A stretch of 64,000 bases of DNA from Marichromatium gracile. GTDB taxonomy: Bacteria; Pseudomonadota; Gammaproteobacteria; Chromatiales; Chromatiaceae. The DNA is taken from the NCBI RefSeq assembly GCF_004343155.1, contig NZ_SMDC01000002.1, positions 186,001 through 250,000 on the forward strand, given 5' to 3'. Made by a program: the position numbers and the translations under genes. The notes under the pieces are model-generated. The model saw only the letters and a list, made by a program, of their open reading frames with translations. It ran no database searches and had not been told where the DNA came from. Positions 54,179 through 63,779 of the stretch are shown one piece after another. Every line of letters begins with the position of its first letter. Position 1 is the first letter of the stretch.

Positions 54179-55912
54179 ATGCCGTGCAATCGCGACCCCG
54201 TCGCCCCCGAGGGCATGCTGGCGATCACCGGTGCAGGTGGTCACGGCGCCCTCACCACTGCCCAGATCCTGCTTGCCGCGCTCGGTCGCGCCGGTGTCCA
54301 CGGGTTGCTGACGCGCGCCGCCGGTCCGCAGATCCGCGGCGGCGAGTCGGCCGCCACCCTCCGCTTCGCCTCGCGCCCGGTCGCCTGCATGGCCGATCGG
54401 CTCGACCTGTTGCTCGGGCTCGACTGGGCCAATGTCGAGCGCTTCGTCGACGAGCTGCCGGTCGACGCCGACACCCTCATCCTCCAGGACGTCGCCAGCG
54501 TGCCGCCGCCGCCCTGTCTGACCGGGTGCGGCGCACGGGTGCGGGCGCTGCCGCTCGCCGCGCGCGCCGCCGAGATCCCCGGGGGGCGCGCCAACATGGT
54601 CGCCCTGGGCGCGCTCGGCGGCTGGCTGGGGTTGTCTCATGCGGCGCTGAGCGCGGCCAGCGAACGGGTGCTGGCGAGCAAGGACGCCGCCACCCGCGCT
54701 GCGGCCATCGCCTGTCTGGAAGCGGGGCTGGGGCTGGTGGAGCAGGGTGGGTGCGCGCCCGTTGGCGGCGCTGCCGGGCTGTGGAACCTCAGCGGTAACG
54801 AGGCCGCCGGTCTCGGCGCGCTGCGCGCCGGGGTGCGCTTCGTCGCCGCCTACCCGATCACCCCGGCGACCGAGCTGCTCGAATGGCTGGCGCCGCGGTT
54901 GCCGCAACGCGACGGTCAGCTGCTCCAGGCCGAGGACGAACTGGCGGCGGTGAACATGGTCATCGGCGCGTCCTTCGGCGGGGTGGCGGCGCTGACCGCC
55001 ACCTCCGGCCCCGGACTGAGCCTGATGGTCGAGGGGCTGGGACTGGCGGTGGCCAGCGAGACCCCGCTGGTGGTGGTCGACGTGCAGCGCGGCGGTCCCT
55101 CGACCGGGATTCCCACCAAGACCGAGCAGTCCGATCTCGGTCTGGCGCTCTACGGGCTCCACGGCGATGCCCCGCACCTGGTGCTCGCGCCCCTCGGTAT
55201 CGCCGATTGTTGCTTCACCCTGGAATGGGCGGTGGGGCTGGCCGAACACCTGCAGACGGTGGCCATCGTGCTCTCCGACCAGGCGCTCGGCCAGTCGCGC
55301 GCCATCGTCGATCCGCCGCCACGGGCCCCGCAACTGCCGTCCCGACTGGTGCCCGACGGGCCCCTCGATGCGCCCTTCCAGCGCTATGCACCGAGCGTCG
55401 ACGGACGCTCGCCGATGCCTGCGCCCGGCCGGTCGGGGTGTCGCTATGTCGCCGAGGGACTGGAGCACGACGCCTCGGGGACGCCCTCGAGCCTGGCCGC
55501 CGATCATCGCCAGCAGCTCGACAAGCGCGCGCGCAAGCTCGACGGTCTCGATCCGGGGCCCGACTGGGCCGAGATCCGTGGTCGGGGTACGCGTTGTCTC
55601 GTCACCTGGGGCAGCAGCGCCGGGGCGGTGTTCGAGGCCGCCGCGCGGCTCACCGCAGCGGGGCGCCCGACCCGGGTGATCGCGCTGCGGCTGATCGCCC
55701 CGCTGGCGCGCGCGGCGCTGCGCGAGGCGCTCGATGGCGCGGCGTGGATATGGGTGGTCGAACTCAATCAGGACGGCCAGCTGTTTGCTCATCTCCATGC
55801 CCAGCGGGTGCTGCCGCCACAGGCGCGCGCGCTGGCCCGGCCCGGCCCCCTGGCGTGGCGACCGGGCGAGATCGTCGCCGCGGTGCTGGATGCGGAGGAG
55901 ACCGATGACTGA
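54179..55912 (+). CDS. korA: 2-oxoacid:ferredoxin oxidoreductase, gamma-alpha fusion (KorA)
   Basis: Encodes 577 residues. The gamma-type domain (about 12-175) opens LAITGAGGHGALTTAQILLA and has AAGPQIRGGESAATLRFA. The alpha-type domain starts near 200 (LSGNEAAGLGALRAGVRFVAAYPITPATEL) and includes GPGLSLMVEGLGLAVASETPLVVVDVQRGGPSTGIPTKTEQSD. This is the KorA organisation of 2-oxoglutarate or similar 2-oxoacid:ferredoxin oxidoreductases. GGAGGAG lies 8 bases before the ATG. It overlaps korB by 8 bp. The substrate is assumed from family, not shown. Confidence 0.9.
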   Translation: MPCNRDPVAPEGMLAITGAGGHGALTTAQILLAALGRAGVHGLLTRAAGPQIRGGESAATLRFASRPVACMADRLDLLLGLDWANVERFVDELPVDADTLILQDVASVPPPPCLTGCGARVRALPLAARAAEIPGGRANMVALGALGGWLGLSHAALSAASERVLASKDAATRAAAIACLEAGLGLVEQGGCAPVGGAAGLWNLSGNEAAGLGALRAGVRFVAAYPITPATELLEWLAPRLPQRDGQLLQAEDELAAVNMVIGASFGGVAALTATSGPGLSLMVEGLGLAVASETPLVVVDVQRGGPSTGIPTKTEQSDLGLALYGLHGDAPHLVLAPLGIADCCFTLEWAVGLAEHLQTVAIVLSDQALGQSRAIVDPPPRAPQLPSRLVPDGPLDAPFQRYAPSVDGRSPMPAPGRSGCRYVAEGLEHDASGTPSSLAADHRQQLDKRARKLDGLDPGPDWAEIRGRGTRCLVTWGSSAGAVFEAAARLTAAGRPTRVIALRLIAPLARAALREALDGAAWIWVVELNQDGQLFAHLHAQRVLPPQARALARPGPLAWRPGEIVAAVLDAEETDD

Positions 55913-56747
55913 GTCGCAATCACCGACCACCTCGACCCTGCGTGCCCGTGACTACAAGTCCGGGGTGACACCGGTGTGGTGTCCGGGCTGCGGACATCAC
56001 GGCGTGCTCGCGGCGCTGACCCGGGCGCTGGCCCATCTCGAGTTGCCGCGCGAGCGTTTGGCGCTGATCTCCGGCATCGGTTGCTCCTCGCGGCTGCCGG
56101 CCTATGTCGCCGCCTACGGCTTCCACGGCGTGCACGGTCGCGCCCTGGCGCTCGCCGGCGGTCTCAAGGCGGCGCGCCCCGAACTCACCGTGCTGGTGCT
56201 CGGGGGCGACGGCGACGGTTTCTCGATCGGCGGCAATCACTTCCTGCATGCCTGTCGGCGCAACCAGGACCTCACCTATGTGGTGATGGACAACGAGGTC
56301 TACGGCATGACCAAGGGACAGGCCTCGCCGACCACCGCGCCCGACTGGCAGCAGGCCAAGCTCACGCCGCACGGCACCGGGATGCCGCGCTTCCTGCCCA
56401 CCGCGATCGCTCTGGCCGCCGGCGCCGGATTCATCGCCCGGGGCTTCTCCGGCGATCCCGCGGGCTTGAGCCGGTTGCTGGTCGAGGCGATCGAGTATCC
56501 CGGATTCGCCCTGGTGCACGTGCTCACCCCCTGTCCCACCTTCAGGCCCGAGCATCGCGACTGGAAGGGGCGGGTGCATGTCGATGACACGGGGCCGAGC
56601 ACCGATCCGGTGGCGGCGGCGCGCCGGATCCAGGCCGATGACGGCAAGACCCTGGGGCTGCTGTTTCGCCGCGCCCTCACGCCCTGGCGGGCCGAGCAGG
56701 CTCCCGCGTGCACGCTCGAAGAGATCGAGTCGGGGCTGCTGGCATGA
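55905..56747 (+). CDS. korB: 2-oxoacid:ferredoxin oxidoreductase beta subunit (KorB)
   Basis: Encodes 280 residues. Cluster and thiamine-diphosphate motifs are VWCPGCGHHGVLAALTRAL near 24, ISGIGCSSRLPAY near 57 and LGGDGDGFSIGGNHFLHACRRN near 99, then YGMTKGQASPT, and a late Cys in HVLTPCPTF. The beta subunit holds one [4Fe-4S] cluster and TPP. The start overlaps the korA stop (ATGACTGA), and the stop overlaps the next gene in ATGA, so three genes are translationally coupled. Confidence 0.93.
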   Translation: MTESQSPTTSTLRARDYKSGVTPVWCPGCGHHGVLAALTRALAHLELPRERLALISGIGCSSRLPAYVAAYGFHGVHGRALALAGGLKAARPELTVLVLGGDGDGFSIGGNHFLHACRRNQDLTYVVMDNEVYGMTKGQASPTTAPDWQQAKLTPHGTGMPRFLPTAIALAAGAGFIARGFSGDPAGLSRLLVEAIEYPGFALVHVLTPCPTFRPEHRDWKGRVHVDDTGPSTDPVAAARRIQADDGKTLGLLFRRALTPWRAEQAPACTLEEIESGLLA

Positions 56748-57262
56748 GCGCGGGCCCGGGGTCGGTGGATTCTCTCGCGGCGCTGCTCGCCCACGCGCTC
56801 GAACTCGAACACGCCAGCCACGAGCGCTATACCGAACTCGCCGCCGGGATGGCGCTGCACCACAATGCGCCCGCGGCGGCTGCGTTCGATCGACTGGCCG
56901 GGCTCAGCGAGGCCACCGTGGCCCGGGTCGAGCACCGCGCGCGTGGGCTGTGTCTGCCGCGCATCGCGCCCTGGGACTTCGCCTGGTGTGGTGACGGTGC
57001 GCCGGCGCCCGATGTCGGCGGGGAGGGCGTCGACTATCTGATGAGCGTGGCCGAGGTGCTGGAGCTGGGCATGCGCGATGCCCGGTGTCGTCGTGACTTC
57101 TATGCCGGGTTGGTCGATCAGGCGGCGCCCGAGGTTCGCGAACTCGCCGTGTTACTGGCCGCCGCGAGCCGCGCTCAGTTCGAGCGGCTCGCGGCGTGGC
57201 GCGCGGCCTGTGCCTCGGGGGCGCGACTCGATGACTGGGATCCGCCCAACCTGCCCGAGTAG
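56744..57262 (+). CDS. Ferritin-like/rubrerythrin-like protein in the kor operon
   Basis: Encodes 172 residues, almost all helix. The first helix reads ALELEHASHERYTELAAGMA with spaced Glu and His residues, the second has RLAGLSEATVARVEHRARG, and a later pair has YLMSVAEVLELGMRDARCRR and LVDQAAPEVRELAVLLAAAS. Glu/His spacing fits a diiron four-helix bundle, but the second-half ExxH is not clean. It could detoxify peroxide near the oxygen-sensitive KorAB. It is coupled to korB by ATGA. Family membership is probable, activity inferred. Confidence 0.65.
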   Translation: MSAGPGSVDSLAALLAHALELEHASHERYTELAAGMALHHNAPAAAAFDRLAGLSEATVARVEHRARGLCLPRIAPWDFAWCGDGAPAPDVGGEGVDYLMSVAEVLELGMRDARCRRDFYAGLVDQAAPEVRELAVLLAAASRAQFERLAAWRAACASGARLDDWDPPNLPE

Positions 57263-57265
57263 TCC

Positions 57266-58429
57266 TCAGTCATCGCTGTCGGTGCGCCGTGGCGCGAAGG
57301 CGTCGAGCAGTCGGCTCATGTGCGAGCGGAAGTCGTCCTGCTGCTGCTTCTCGGCGCTGACGAAGCGCTCATCCTGCTCGACCAGGCCCTGCATCAGCTC
57401 GGCACCGCTGGCGCGGGCGTCCTCGAGGAAGCCGAGCGCAGGCTGCGAGAAGCGCTCCTGCATCTGATCCATCAGCTGACCGATCCGACGACCGGGGCGC
57501 TCGCTCTGCGAGTCGTTGCCGAGTTGCTGGGTCTCCTGATAGCGCTGGGCCTGAGCGACCGAGTAGCTGGTACTCGAACTCATGTTCAGCTCCATGCGCG
57601 AGAGCTGCCCGGCGTCGAACGAGAGACTGCCGGCCTGGGAGAAGGCCGCCTGCACGTCGCCCTGGAAGAAGCTGTTGGCCAGCTCGCTGGTGTCCTGTAC
57701 CAGGTTGCGGATGGCGTCGAGCTCTTCGGTGTCGAGATCACCCTTGACGCTGAAGCTGTAGTTGCTGGAGGCGCTGCGCGAGACGTCGAACTGCGCCACC
57801 TGATTGCCCTCGCTGTCGCGGGCGAGTGCTGCAGTGGCGCTGTAGTCGAGCTGCTGGCCGAAGTCGATACGCACGCTGTCGCCGTCGCGGGTGCGCACCT
57901 CGAGCGAGAAGGACTCGGCGTGCTGGAAGCGCTCGGCGACGCCGATGGCGGTAGTGGCGCTGCTCGCCGTGCTCTGGCCGCCGGGGGCCAGGCCGTCGAG
58001 CGCGGCGAAGGTCAGTTGCTCGGTCTCGTCGAGCTGTTCGGCGACCTTGCCCTGGAGCATGTCGAGGTTGGAGAGGATCTCGCGCGCCTCCTCGAAGCCC
58101 TTGCGTGCGCCCTCGACGGCCTGCTGATAGAGCTGTTCGACCTCGGCCTCGGAGCGGCCACGGGCGCGGGCGCTCTCCAGCCCGGTGGCCACCGCATCGG
58201 CGATGCGGTTGGCGACCTTCTCCGGGGTGAAGTTCTCGGCGTCGAGCTTGCGCACGGCATTGGCGTCCATGCCGGGGATGTGCGCGGCGAGTCGCTCGAG
58301 CACCTGCTGCTGTGGCGCCGCTGCGCTGCCGTCGCGGGTCGCTGTCGTCGGCGAGCCCGATGCGCCGGCACCCGAGCGCAGGGTCGTGAGCGATTGGAGC
58401 TGCGAGACGGATGAGTGGAGCGAGATCAT
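57266..58429 (-). CDS. DUF5610-domain protein
   Basis: Encodes 387 residues, starting MISLHSSVSQLQSLTTLRSG. The N-terminal third contains the DUF5610 segment NFTPEKVANRIADAVATGLE near 66 with VEQLYQQAVEGARKGFEEAREIL, a helical region. The middle has beta-like strands (SFSLEVRTRDGDSVRIDFG) and the C-terminus is helical and Gln-rich. No signal peptide or membrane segment. It is adjacent to a chemoreceptor gene, but separated by a repeat patch. Function unknown. Confidence 0.75.
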   Translation of the reverse strand: MISLHSSVSQLQSLTTLRSGAGASGSPTTATRDGSAAAPQQQVLERLAAHIPGMDANAVRKLDAENFTPEKVANRIADAVATGLESARARGRSEAEVEQLYQQAVEGARKGFEEAREILSNLDMLQGKVAEQLDETEQLTFAALDGLAPGGQSTASSATTAIGVAERFQHAESFSLEVRTRDGDSVRIDFGQQLDYSATAALARDSEGNQVAQFDVSRSASSNYSFSVKGDLDTEELDAIRNLVQDTSELANSFFQGDVQAAFSQAGSLSFDAGQLSRMELNMSSSTSYSVAQAQRYQETQQLGNDSQSERPGRRIGQLMDQMQERFSQPALGFLEDARASGAELMQGLVEQDERFVSAEKQQQDDFRSHMSRLLDAFAPRRTDSDD

Positions 58430-58665
58430 CTCTGGGCCTCCGGGGCGAGTCTGTTCCGTCCCTGAGTAACGGCCGCGGCAAGAGGTTCTTGAATCTTAGC
58501 TATCAGCGATCAGCCTCCAGCTGCCAGCCTTCGGCGCTGGCAGCTGGTCGCTGGTGGCTGAACCACCAACGGCGAGTCTCCAGCTCTCGGCCTTAGTCAT
58601 GGGCGCTAGCCTTCCCTGGCGGCTGGCGGCTGGCGGCTGGCGGCTGGCGGCTGGCGGCTGGCGGC
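58430..58665. repeat. Intergenic repeat patch with 7-bp array
   Basis: The CTGGCGG unit occurs seven times at 58616-58664, directly abutting the chemoreceptor stop codon. Upstream, 58504-58520 repeats a 17-base piece (CAGCGATCAGCCTCCAG) also found near 34847 and 34945, and CAGCTGCCAGCC/GGCTGGCAGC-like inverted segments follow. No gene is present. The unit differs by one base from the CTGGCCG arrays elsewhere. Confidence 0.85.
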
Positions 58666-60291
58666 TCAGATATGGAAACGCCCGAGCAGGGTCTGGAGTT
58701 CGAGGGCGAGCGCGGCCAGGGCCTCGCTGGCGTGGGCGATCTGGCCGGAGGTGGTGGCGGCGTGCGCGGTGCCGTCGTTGATGTTGGAGACGCTGCGGTT
58801 GACCTCCTCGGCGACCGCGGACTGCTCCTCGGCAGCGCTGGCGATCTGGGCATTCATGTCGGTGATGGTGCTGATCGACTGGGTGATGGTCTGGAAGGAC
58901 TCGGCGGCGTGCGTGGTCTGGGCGACGCCTTCGCCGGCCTTGGCGCGACCGCGCTCCATCGCCTCGACCGCGCCGAGCGCGCCGCCCTGCAATCGTTCGA
59001 TCATCTCCTGCACCTCGGTGGTCGAGGCCTGGGTGCGACTGGCAAGGTTGCGCACCTCGTCGGCGACCACCGCGAAGCCGCGCCCGTGCTCACCGGCGCG
59101 TGCCGCCTCGATCGCGGCGTTGAGTGCGAGCAGATTGGTCTGGTCGGCGATGGCGCGGATCACGTCGAGCACCTTGCCGATCTCCTCGCTGTCGGCGGCG
59201 AGGCGCGAGATCGCCTCGGCCGCGCTCTCGACCTCGAGGGCCAGCGCATCGATGGTGGTGTTGGCCTCGCCGACCACGGCGCTGCCGGCCTCGGCCTCGT
59301 TGTCGGTGTTCTGAGCCGCCTGCGCGGCCTCGGCGGCGTTGCGTGCGACCTCGGCCACGGTCGAGGCCATCTCGTGCATCGCGGTGGCGACCTGCTCGAC
59401 CTCGCGCTGTTGCTGGGCGACGTGTTCGCGGCTCTCGGTGCTGGTCCCGGAGAGCTGCTCGGCGGCGGCCGAGAGTTGGCTGGCGGCGCCGGCGACCTGG
59501 CTGACCAGCGTGTGAATGCGCGCGATGAAGGCATTGAAGGCGTGCGAGAGATCGGCGATCTCGTCGTTGCCGTGGACCTCGAGACGCTGGGTCAGGTCGC
59601 CCTCGCCCTCGGCGATGTCACGCAGTCGCGCGGTGGTGGCGCGCACCGGTCGGACCACCAGGCGGGTGAGCAGCACGCCGAGCAGGGCCGCGAGCACCAG
59701 TGCGACGCTGGCCGCGCCCAGCATGCTCCAGCGTGCCAGCTGGCTGGTCTCTGCGGAGATGGCGATGCTCTCCTGCTGCTGGGCCTGGAGCGATTCCTCG
59801 AGCACCCCGAACAGATGGCGCAGGGTTTGCAGGTAGGCGAGGGTCTCGTTGCGATAGATGCGCAGCGCCTGATCGTGATCGCCGCGCTGTAGTGCGCTGT
59901 TGATCCGCTTGGCCGACTCGTGGACGGCGCGATGCGGGACCGCGATGGTGTCGAAGGCGGCGCGGAACGCTTCGGGGTAGCGCGCATAGCCCGGGTCGTT
60001 GCGCAGGCTGTCGTACCACTTGCCGAAGTCACACCGGTGCGGGTCGAGTTCGCCGGTGAAGGGTTGGTCGAGCAGCAGACTGAGCCCGAGATCGTTGACC
60101 CAGGCCAGGTGGTCGATCTCCTTGACCAGCTGGAAGTTGGATTGCTCGAAGCTCTTGATCAGCGCCTGCTGGACCTTGTCGGTGCGTTGCAGTCCACTCC
60201 AGCCGATCAGCGCGATCAGCAGCATGAAGACGAGTATGACGGTGAGGGCCAGGCCGATCTTGCGGCCGAGGCTGAGATGGATGCGGGACAT
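58666..60291 (-). CDS. Methyl-accepting chemotaxis protein with periplasmic CZB-like zinc site
   Basis: Encodes 541 residues: membrane helix 1 (about 12-32), a periplasmic domain (about 35-160), helix 2 (about 175-200), HAMP, and a long signalling domain with the conserved hairpin [41 protein letters not shown]. The periplasmic part carries H61, H85-x-C87 with FGKW, and H120/H124, a pattern like the chemoreceptor zinc-binding (CZB) domain, placed outside the membrane. The C-terminus ends LGRFHI. It reports to CheA/CheW; the ligand may be zinc, chlorine oxidants or redox state. Confidence 0.87.
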   Translation of the reverse strand: MSRIHLSLGRKIGLALTVILVFMLLIALIGWSGLQRTDKVQQALIKSFEQSNFQLVKEIDHLAWVNDLGLSLLLDQPFTGELDPHRCDFGKWYDSLRNDPGYARYPEAFRAAFDTIAVPHRAVHESAKRINSALQRGDHDQALRIYRNETLAYLQTLRHLFGVLEESLQAQQQESIAISAETSQLARWSMLGAASVALVLAALLGVLLTRLVVRPVRATTARLRDIAEGEGDLTQRLEVHGNDEIADLSHAFNAFIARIHTLVSQVAGAASQLSAAAEQLSGTSTESREHVAQQQREVEQVATAMHEMASTVAEVARNAAEAAQAAQNTDNEAEAGSAVVGEANTTIDALALEVESAAEAISRLAADSEEIGKVLDVIRAIADQTNLLALNAAIEAARAGEHGRGFAVVADEVRNLASRTQASTTEVQEMIERLQGGALGAVEAMERGRAKAGEGVAQTTHAAESFQTITQSISTITDMNAQIASAAEEQSAVAEEVNRSVSNINDGTAHAATTSGQIAHASEALAALALELQTLLGRFHI

Positions 60292-60653
60292 GTTGGCTCG
60301 GTTGTTCTTGACTGTGCGTGTGGACCGGGGCGGTCCTGGTCGTTGTCTTGCCGAGCGGCGATGCGGCGGGGTCGGACGTGATGAGTGCGGGCGCCCGGAT
60401 GGGCGGGCCACGTCAAGACCGGGCGTGATCCGTGCGCTCGGGCGATTGGATCCTCGGGCGAGCGATCCCTGCTTCGCGAACTCCTTCAGACCATGCGCCC
60501 GGGGCGATTGCCACGCGATTGTAACCTGATCGTCACCGGGTGTCCGGGGTTCAGGTCACGGAAACCCGGTGACTTTTGTACGCCGGGTGTCCGTGTTGCC
60601 GGCGAAGGTCGAGGCGGCCGTGGGGCGGTTCGGGCCGCGCGCCGACGGGCCGA
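60292..60653. other. 362-bp intergenic region between two minus-strand genes
   Basis: No gene seen. A 10-bp inverted pair GTCACCGGGT / ACCCGGTGAC (60532 and 60564 regions) with a long loop lies near 60532-60574. No clear sigma28 (FliA) promoter was found upstream of the chemoreceptor gene, although such receptors are often FliA-dependent. Confidence 0.45.
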
Positions 60654-61046
60654 TCAGGCCTGGGGTTCGGCGCCGCCCTGCGGGGTGGGTTCGCCGTCGC
60701 CGAGCAGTGCCCAGAACAGCACCGCGACCCAGCCGACGAGGGTCCAGCCGAAGAGCACATTGATGAGGGTGATGCGCAGCCGTCTGGTCAGTCCGCGGTC
60801 ATGGGCGATCAGCCCGGGCAGCACATAGAGGGTGAGGAAGACCGCGGAGAGGAAGAGACCGCTGACGTCGATCGGGTAGAGCGCGTTGATCCCGACCAGC
60901 ACGACCAGCCAGCCGAGCAGCAGCGCGGTGACGCTGAGACGCAGCCCGAGCGCCTGGGCGAGCCGCATCGGTGCGGACGAGGCGATGCGGTCGATGGTGT
61001 CGCGCCAGTCGGTGCGGGTCTCCGGGGTGGGGTGTTCCTGGGCCAT
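60654..61046 (-). CDS. Superinfection-immunity-family membrane protein
   Basis: Encodes 130 residues with three membrane helices (about 38-60, 63-80, 92-115). The C-terminal segment RITLINVLFGWTLVGWVAVLFWAL contains the N....GWT..GW....WAL pattern of the Imm_superinfect (phage T4 Imm) family. Chromosomal members are widespread and are usually not phage defence genes; their role is unknown. The charged N-terminus lies in the cytoplasm. It ends 362 bp before the chemoreceptor. Confidence 0.78.
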   Translation of the reverse strand: MAQEHPTPETRTDWRDTIDRIASSAPMRLAQALGLRLSVTALLLGWLVVLVGINALYPIDVSGLFLSAVFLTLYVLPGLIAHDRGLTRRLRITLINVLFGWTLVGWVAVLFWALLGDGEPTPQGGAEPQA

Positions 61047-61120
61047 GCTCGATGTCTCCAAAGTGCGAGAAGGGGGCAGCATAGTCCAGAACCCGGGCGA
61101 GTCGGAAGCGAGCCGGCGGG

Positions 61121-62053
61121 TCAGCCGGGCAGGGGCGGGGCGGCGTGCGCTCGGTAGCGGCTGGGGGCGACCCCATAGCGCGCCTGGAAGCGGCGCGAGA
61201 AGTGGCTCGGGCTCTGGAAGCCGACCTCGTAGGCGACGCGGGTGACGGCCATCCCTTGGTCGAGCAGCTCGGCGGCACAGCGCAGCCGACGCTCGAGCAG
61301 ATAGGCGTTGGGGGTGCAGCCGAGCAGGGCGGCGAAGCGGGCATAGAATCGGGTGCGCGACATGCAGCTCAGTCGGCACAGCCGCTCGATGTCGAGCGGC
61401 TGGGCGAGATGACGCTCGATATGGTCGAGCACCGCGCTGAAGGGGTCGTGATCGGGCTCGGCGGCGGCGCAGGCGAGCAGGAACTCGCGCCCCTGCTGGC
61501 GCAACAGCCGGCCCAACAGCTCGTCGACGCCGTGATCGAGTACCAGGTCGTTGTCGGCGTCGGCCTGGAGAAAGCTCCCGGCGATGCGTTCGAGCAGGCG
61601 CTGGGTGGCCTCCGAGTGATGGCCGTGCCAGCTGTGCCGAGACACCGTCTGCCAGCTCCCGCGCCCGCGCGGCAGCGGCGCGTGGCGATCGAGCCGGTCG
61701 CACAGTCGGCGCAGTCGCTCGCGCTCGACGGCGATGGTCAGGCAGCGCGTCGGTCGTTGCAGCGTCGCCTCGGGGAAGTCGATCAGCACCTGCTCGCCGG
61801 GGGCGAGCACATAGGACTGGTGCGGCAGGAAGTCGTGCGCCGGGTGCGGGCCGTGCATCCGCTTGCGGCCCTGGGTCATCGCGCAGTAGAGCAGCTCCTC
61901 GGCGCGCAGCGGCACGTCGCGGGCCGGGGCGAAGGTGTCGTAGATCGACAGCTCGGCCGCGTGACGCGCGAACAGCGTGCGGTTCTCGATCAGGTCCACC
62001 GGCGGTTGCGATGGCAAGGCGGTGTTCAACGACATCGGTACGCTTGGCGACAT
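61121..62053 (-). CDS. AraC-family transcriptional regulator
   Basis: Encodes 310 residues. The C-terminal double helix-turn-helix shows DIERLCRLSCMSRTRFYARF near 225 and AYEVGFQSPSHFSRRFQARYG near 270, typical of AraC. The N-terminal cupin-like half has HDFLPHQSYVLAPGEQ near 72. It is divergent from the aldehyde dehydrogenase over 154 bp and probably activates it, as with the known AraC-ALDH pairs. Starts at 62053. Confidence 0.9.
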   Translation of the reverse strand: MSPSVPMSLNTALPSQPPVDLIENRTLFARHAAELSIYDTFAPARDVPLRAEELLYCAMTQGRKRMHGPHPAHDFLPHQSYVLAPGEQVLIDFPEATLQRPTRCLTIAVERERLRRLCDRLDRHAPLPRGRGSWQTVSRHSWHGHHSEATQRLLERIAGSFLQADADNDLVLDHGVDELLGRLLRQQGREFLLACAAAEPDHDPFSAVLDHIERHLAQPLDIERLCRLSCMSRTRFYARFAALLGCTPNAYLLERRLRCAAELLDQGMAVTRVAYEVGFQSPSHFSRRFQARYGVAPSRYRAHAAPPLPG

Positions 62054-62207
62054 GCTGTTCCCTCCGTGGTCCCCGGGCCTGGACTGTCAGGCCAATCTTG
62101 GGGACTGCGGGGCAAGTATTCGATGGTCATGCCCCGTTAACGTCCTGTTGCCGGCACGGCGCGTGTCTTGCCGCCCAAGCGATGACGACAACAGGAGGAT
62201 CTGAGCC

Positions 62208-63728
62208 ATGATCTATGCCAACCCTGGTGATCCCGGCGCCGTGGTGCGCTTCGCCGAGCGCTATGAGAACTTCATCGGTGGCGAGTGGGTCGCCCCGGTC
62301 AATGGTCGCTACCTGGACAACGTCAGCCCGGTCAACGGCCAGGTGTTCTGTCAGGTGGCCCGCTCGGACGCCGCCGACATCGCCCTGGCGCTCGACGCCG
62401 CCCATGCCGCCGCTCCGGCCTGGGGGCGGACCTCGGTGACCGAGCGCTCCAATCTGCTGCTCAAGGTCGCCGATCGGATCGAGGCCAATCTGGAGCGGCT
62501 GGCGGTGGCCGAGAGCTGGGACAACGGCAAGGCGGTGCGCGAGACCCTGGCCGCCGACATCCCGCTCGCCGCCGACCACTTCCGCTACTTCGCCGGCTGT
62601 ATCCGCGCCCAGGAAGGCTCGATGGCCGAGATCGACGAGCACACCGTCGCCTATCACGTCCACGAGCCGCTGGGCGTGGTCGGGCAGATCATCCCCTGGA
62701 ACTTCCCGCTGCTGATGGCCGCCTGGAAGCTCGCCCCGGCGCTGGCCGCGGGCAACTGCTCGGTGCTCAAGCCCGCCGAGCAGACCCCGGCCTCGATCAT
62801 GCTCTTCATGGAGCTGATCGCCGACCTGCTGCCGCCCGGGGTGATCAACGTCGTCAACGGTCTCGGCGAGGAGGCCGGGCAGGCGCTGGCCACCAGCGAG
62901 CGCATCGCCAAGATCGCCTTCACCGGCTCGACCCCGGTCGGCCAGCACATCCTGCGCTGTGCCGCCGACAAGTTGATCCCCTCGACCGTCGAACTCGGCG
63001 GCAAATCGCCCAACATCTATTTCAGCGACATCCTCCGTCACGAGGACGACTATCTCGACAAGTGCGTCGAGGGGCTGGTGCTGGCCTTCTTCAACCAGGG
63101 AGAGGTCTGCACCTGTCCGTCGCGGGCGCTGATCCAGGAGGACATCTACGAGGACTTCATCGGCCGGGTGATCGAGCGCGCGGCGCGTATCAAACGCGGC
63201 AACCCGCTCGACACCGACACCCAGGTCGGCGCCCAGGCCTCGCAGGAGCAGTTCGAACGCATCATGTCCTATCTCGACATCGGTCGCGAGGAGGGCGCCG
63301 AGGTGCTGATCGGCGGCGGCGCCGAGTGTCTCGACGGCTGTCTGAGCACCGGCTACTACGTGCAGCCGACCCTGCTCAAGGGGCGCAACGACATGAAGGT
63401 CTTCCAGGAGGAGATCTTCGGCCCGGTGGTCGGCGTGACCACCTTCCGCGACGAGGCCGAGGCCATCGCCATCGCCAACGACACCGAGTTCGGGCTCGGC
63501 GCCGGGGTCTGGACCCGCGACACCAACCGCGCCTACCGCGCCAGCCGCGCGATCCAGGCCGGGCGCGTCTGGGTCAATTGCTATCACGCCTATCCCGCGC
63601 ACTCGGCCTTCGGCGGCTACAAGAAGTCGGGGATCGGCCGCGAGACCCACAAGAAGGCGCTCGACCACTACCAGCAGACCAAGAACATGCTGGTGAGCTA
63701 CAGCACCAGCCCGCTGGGCTTCTTCTGA
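62208..63728 (+). CDS. aldB: NAD-dependent acetaldehyde dehydrogenase (AldB/ExaC-type)
   Basis: Encodes 506 residues, the length of AcoD/ExaC. The N-terminal [20 protein letters not shown], the cofactor region [18 protein letters not shown], the catalytic Glu in VELGGKSPN and the nucleophile in [20 protein letters not shown] are all present. It oxidises acetaldehyde or related aldehydes to acids. AGGAGG lies 11 bases before the ATG. It is divergent from the AraC regulator. Confidence 0.92.
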   Translation: MIYANPGDPGAVVRFAERYENFIGGEWVAPVNGRYLDNVSPVNGQVFCQVARSDAADIALALDAAHAAAPAWGRTSVTERSNLLLKVADRIEANLERLAVAESWDNGKAVRETLAADIPLAADHFRYFAGCIRAQEGSMAEIDEHTVAYHVHEPLGVVGQIIPWNFPLLMAAWKLAPALAAGNCSVLKPAEQTPASIMLFMELIADLLPPGVINVVNGLGEEAGQALATSERIAKIAFTGSTPVGQHILRCAADKLIPSTVELGGKSPNIYFSDILRHEDDYLDKCVEGLVLAFFNQGEVCTCPSRALIQEDIYEDFIGRVIERAARIKRGNPLDTDTQVGAQASQEQFERIMSYLDIGREEGAEVLIGGGAECLDGCLSTGYYVQPTLLKGRNDMKVFQEEIFGPVVGVTTFRDEAEAIAIANDTEFGLGAGVWTRDTNRAYRASRAIQAGRVWVNCYHAYPAHSAFGGYKKSGIGRETHKKALDHYQQTKNMLVSYSTSPLGFF

Positions 63729-63779
63729 GCGCACGGGGCCGCCCCCGGGGTGCGAGCCCCGGGGCGGTCCGTCGGACGA

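Noticed and set aside
53168-55930. 920-codon minus-strand open frame over suhB and korA
   Set aside because: Lies opposite suhB and korA, which have clear motifs; composition is repetitive and without domains.
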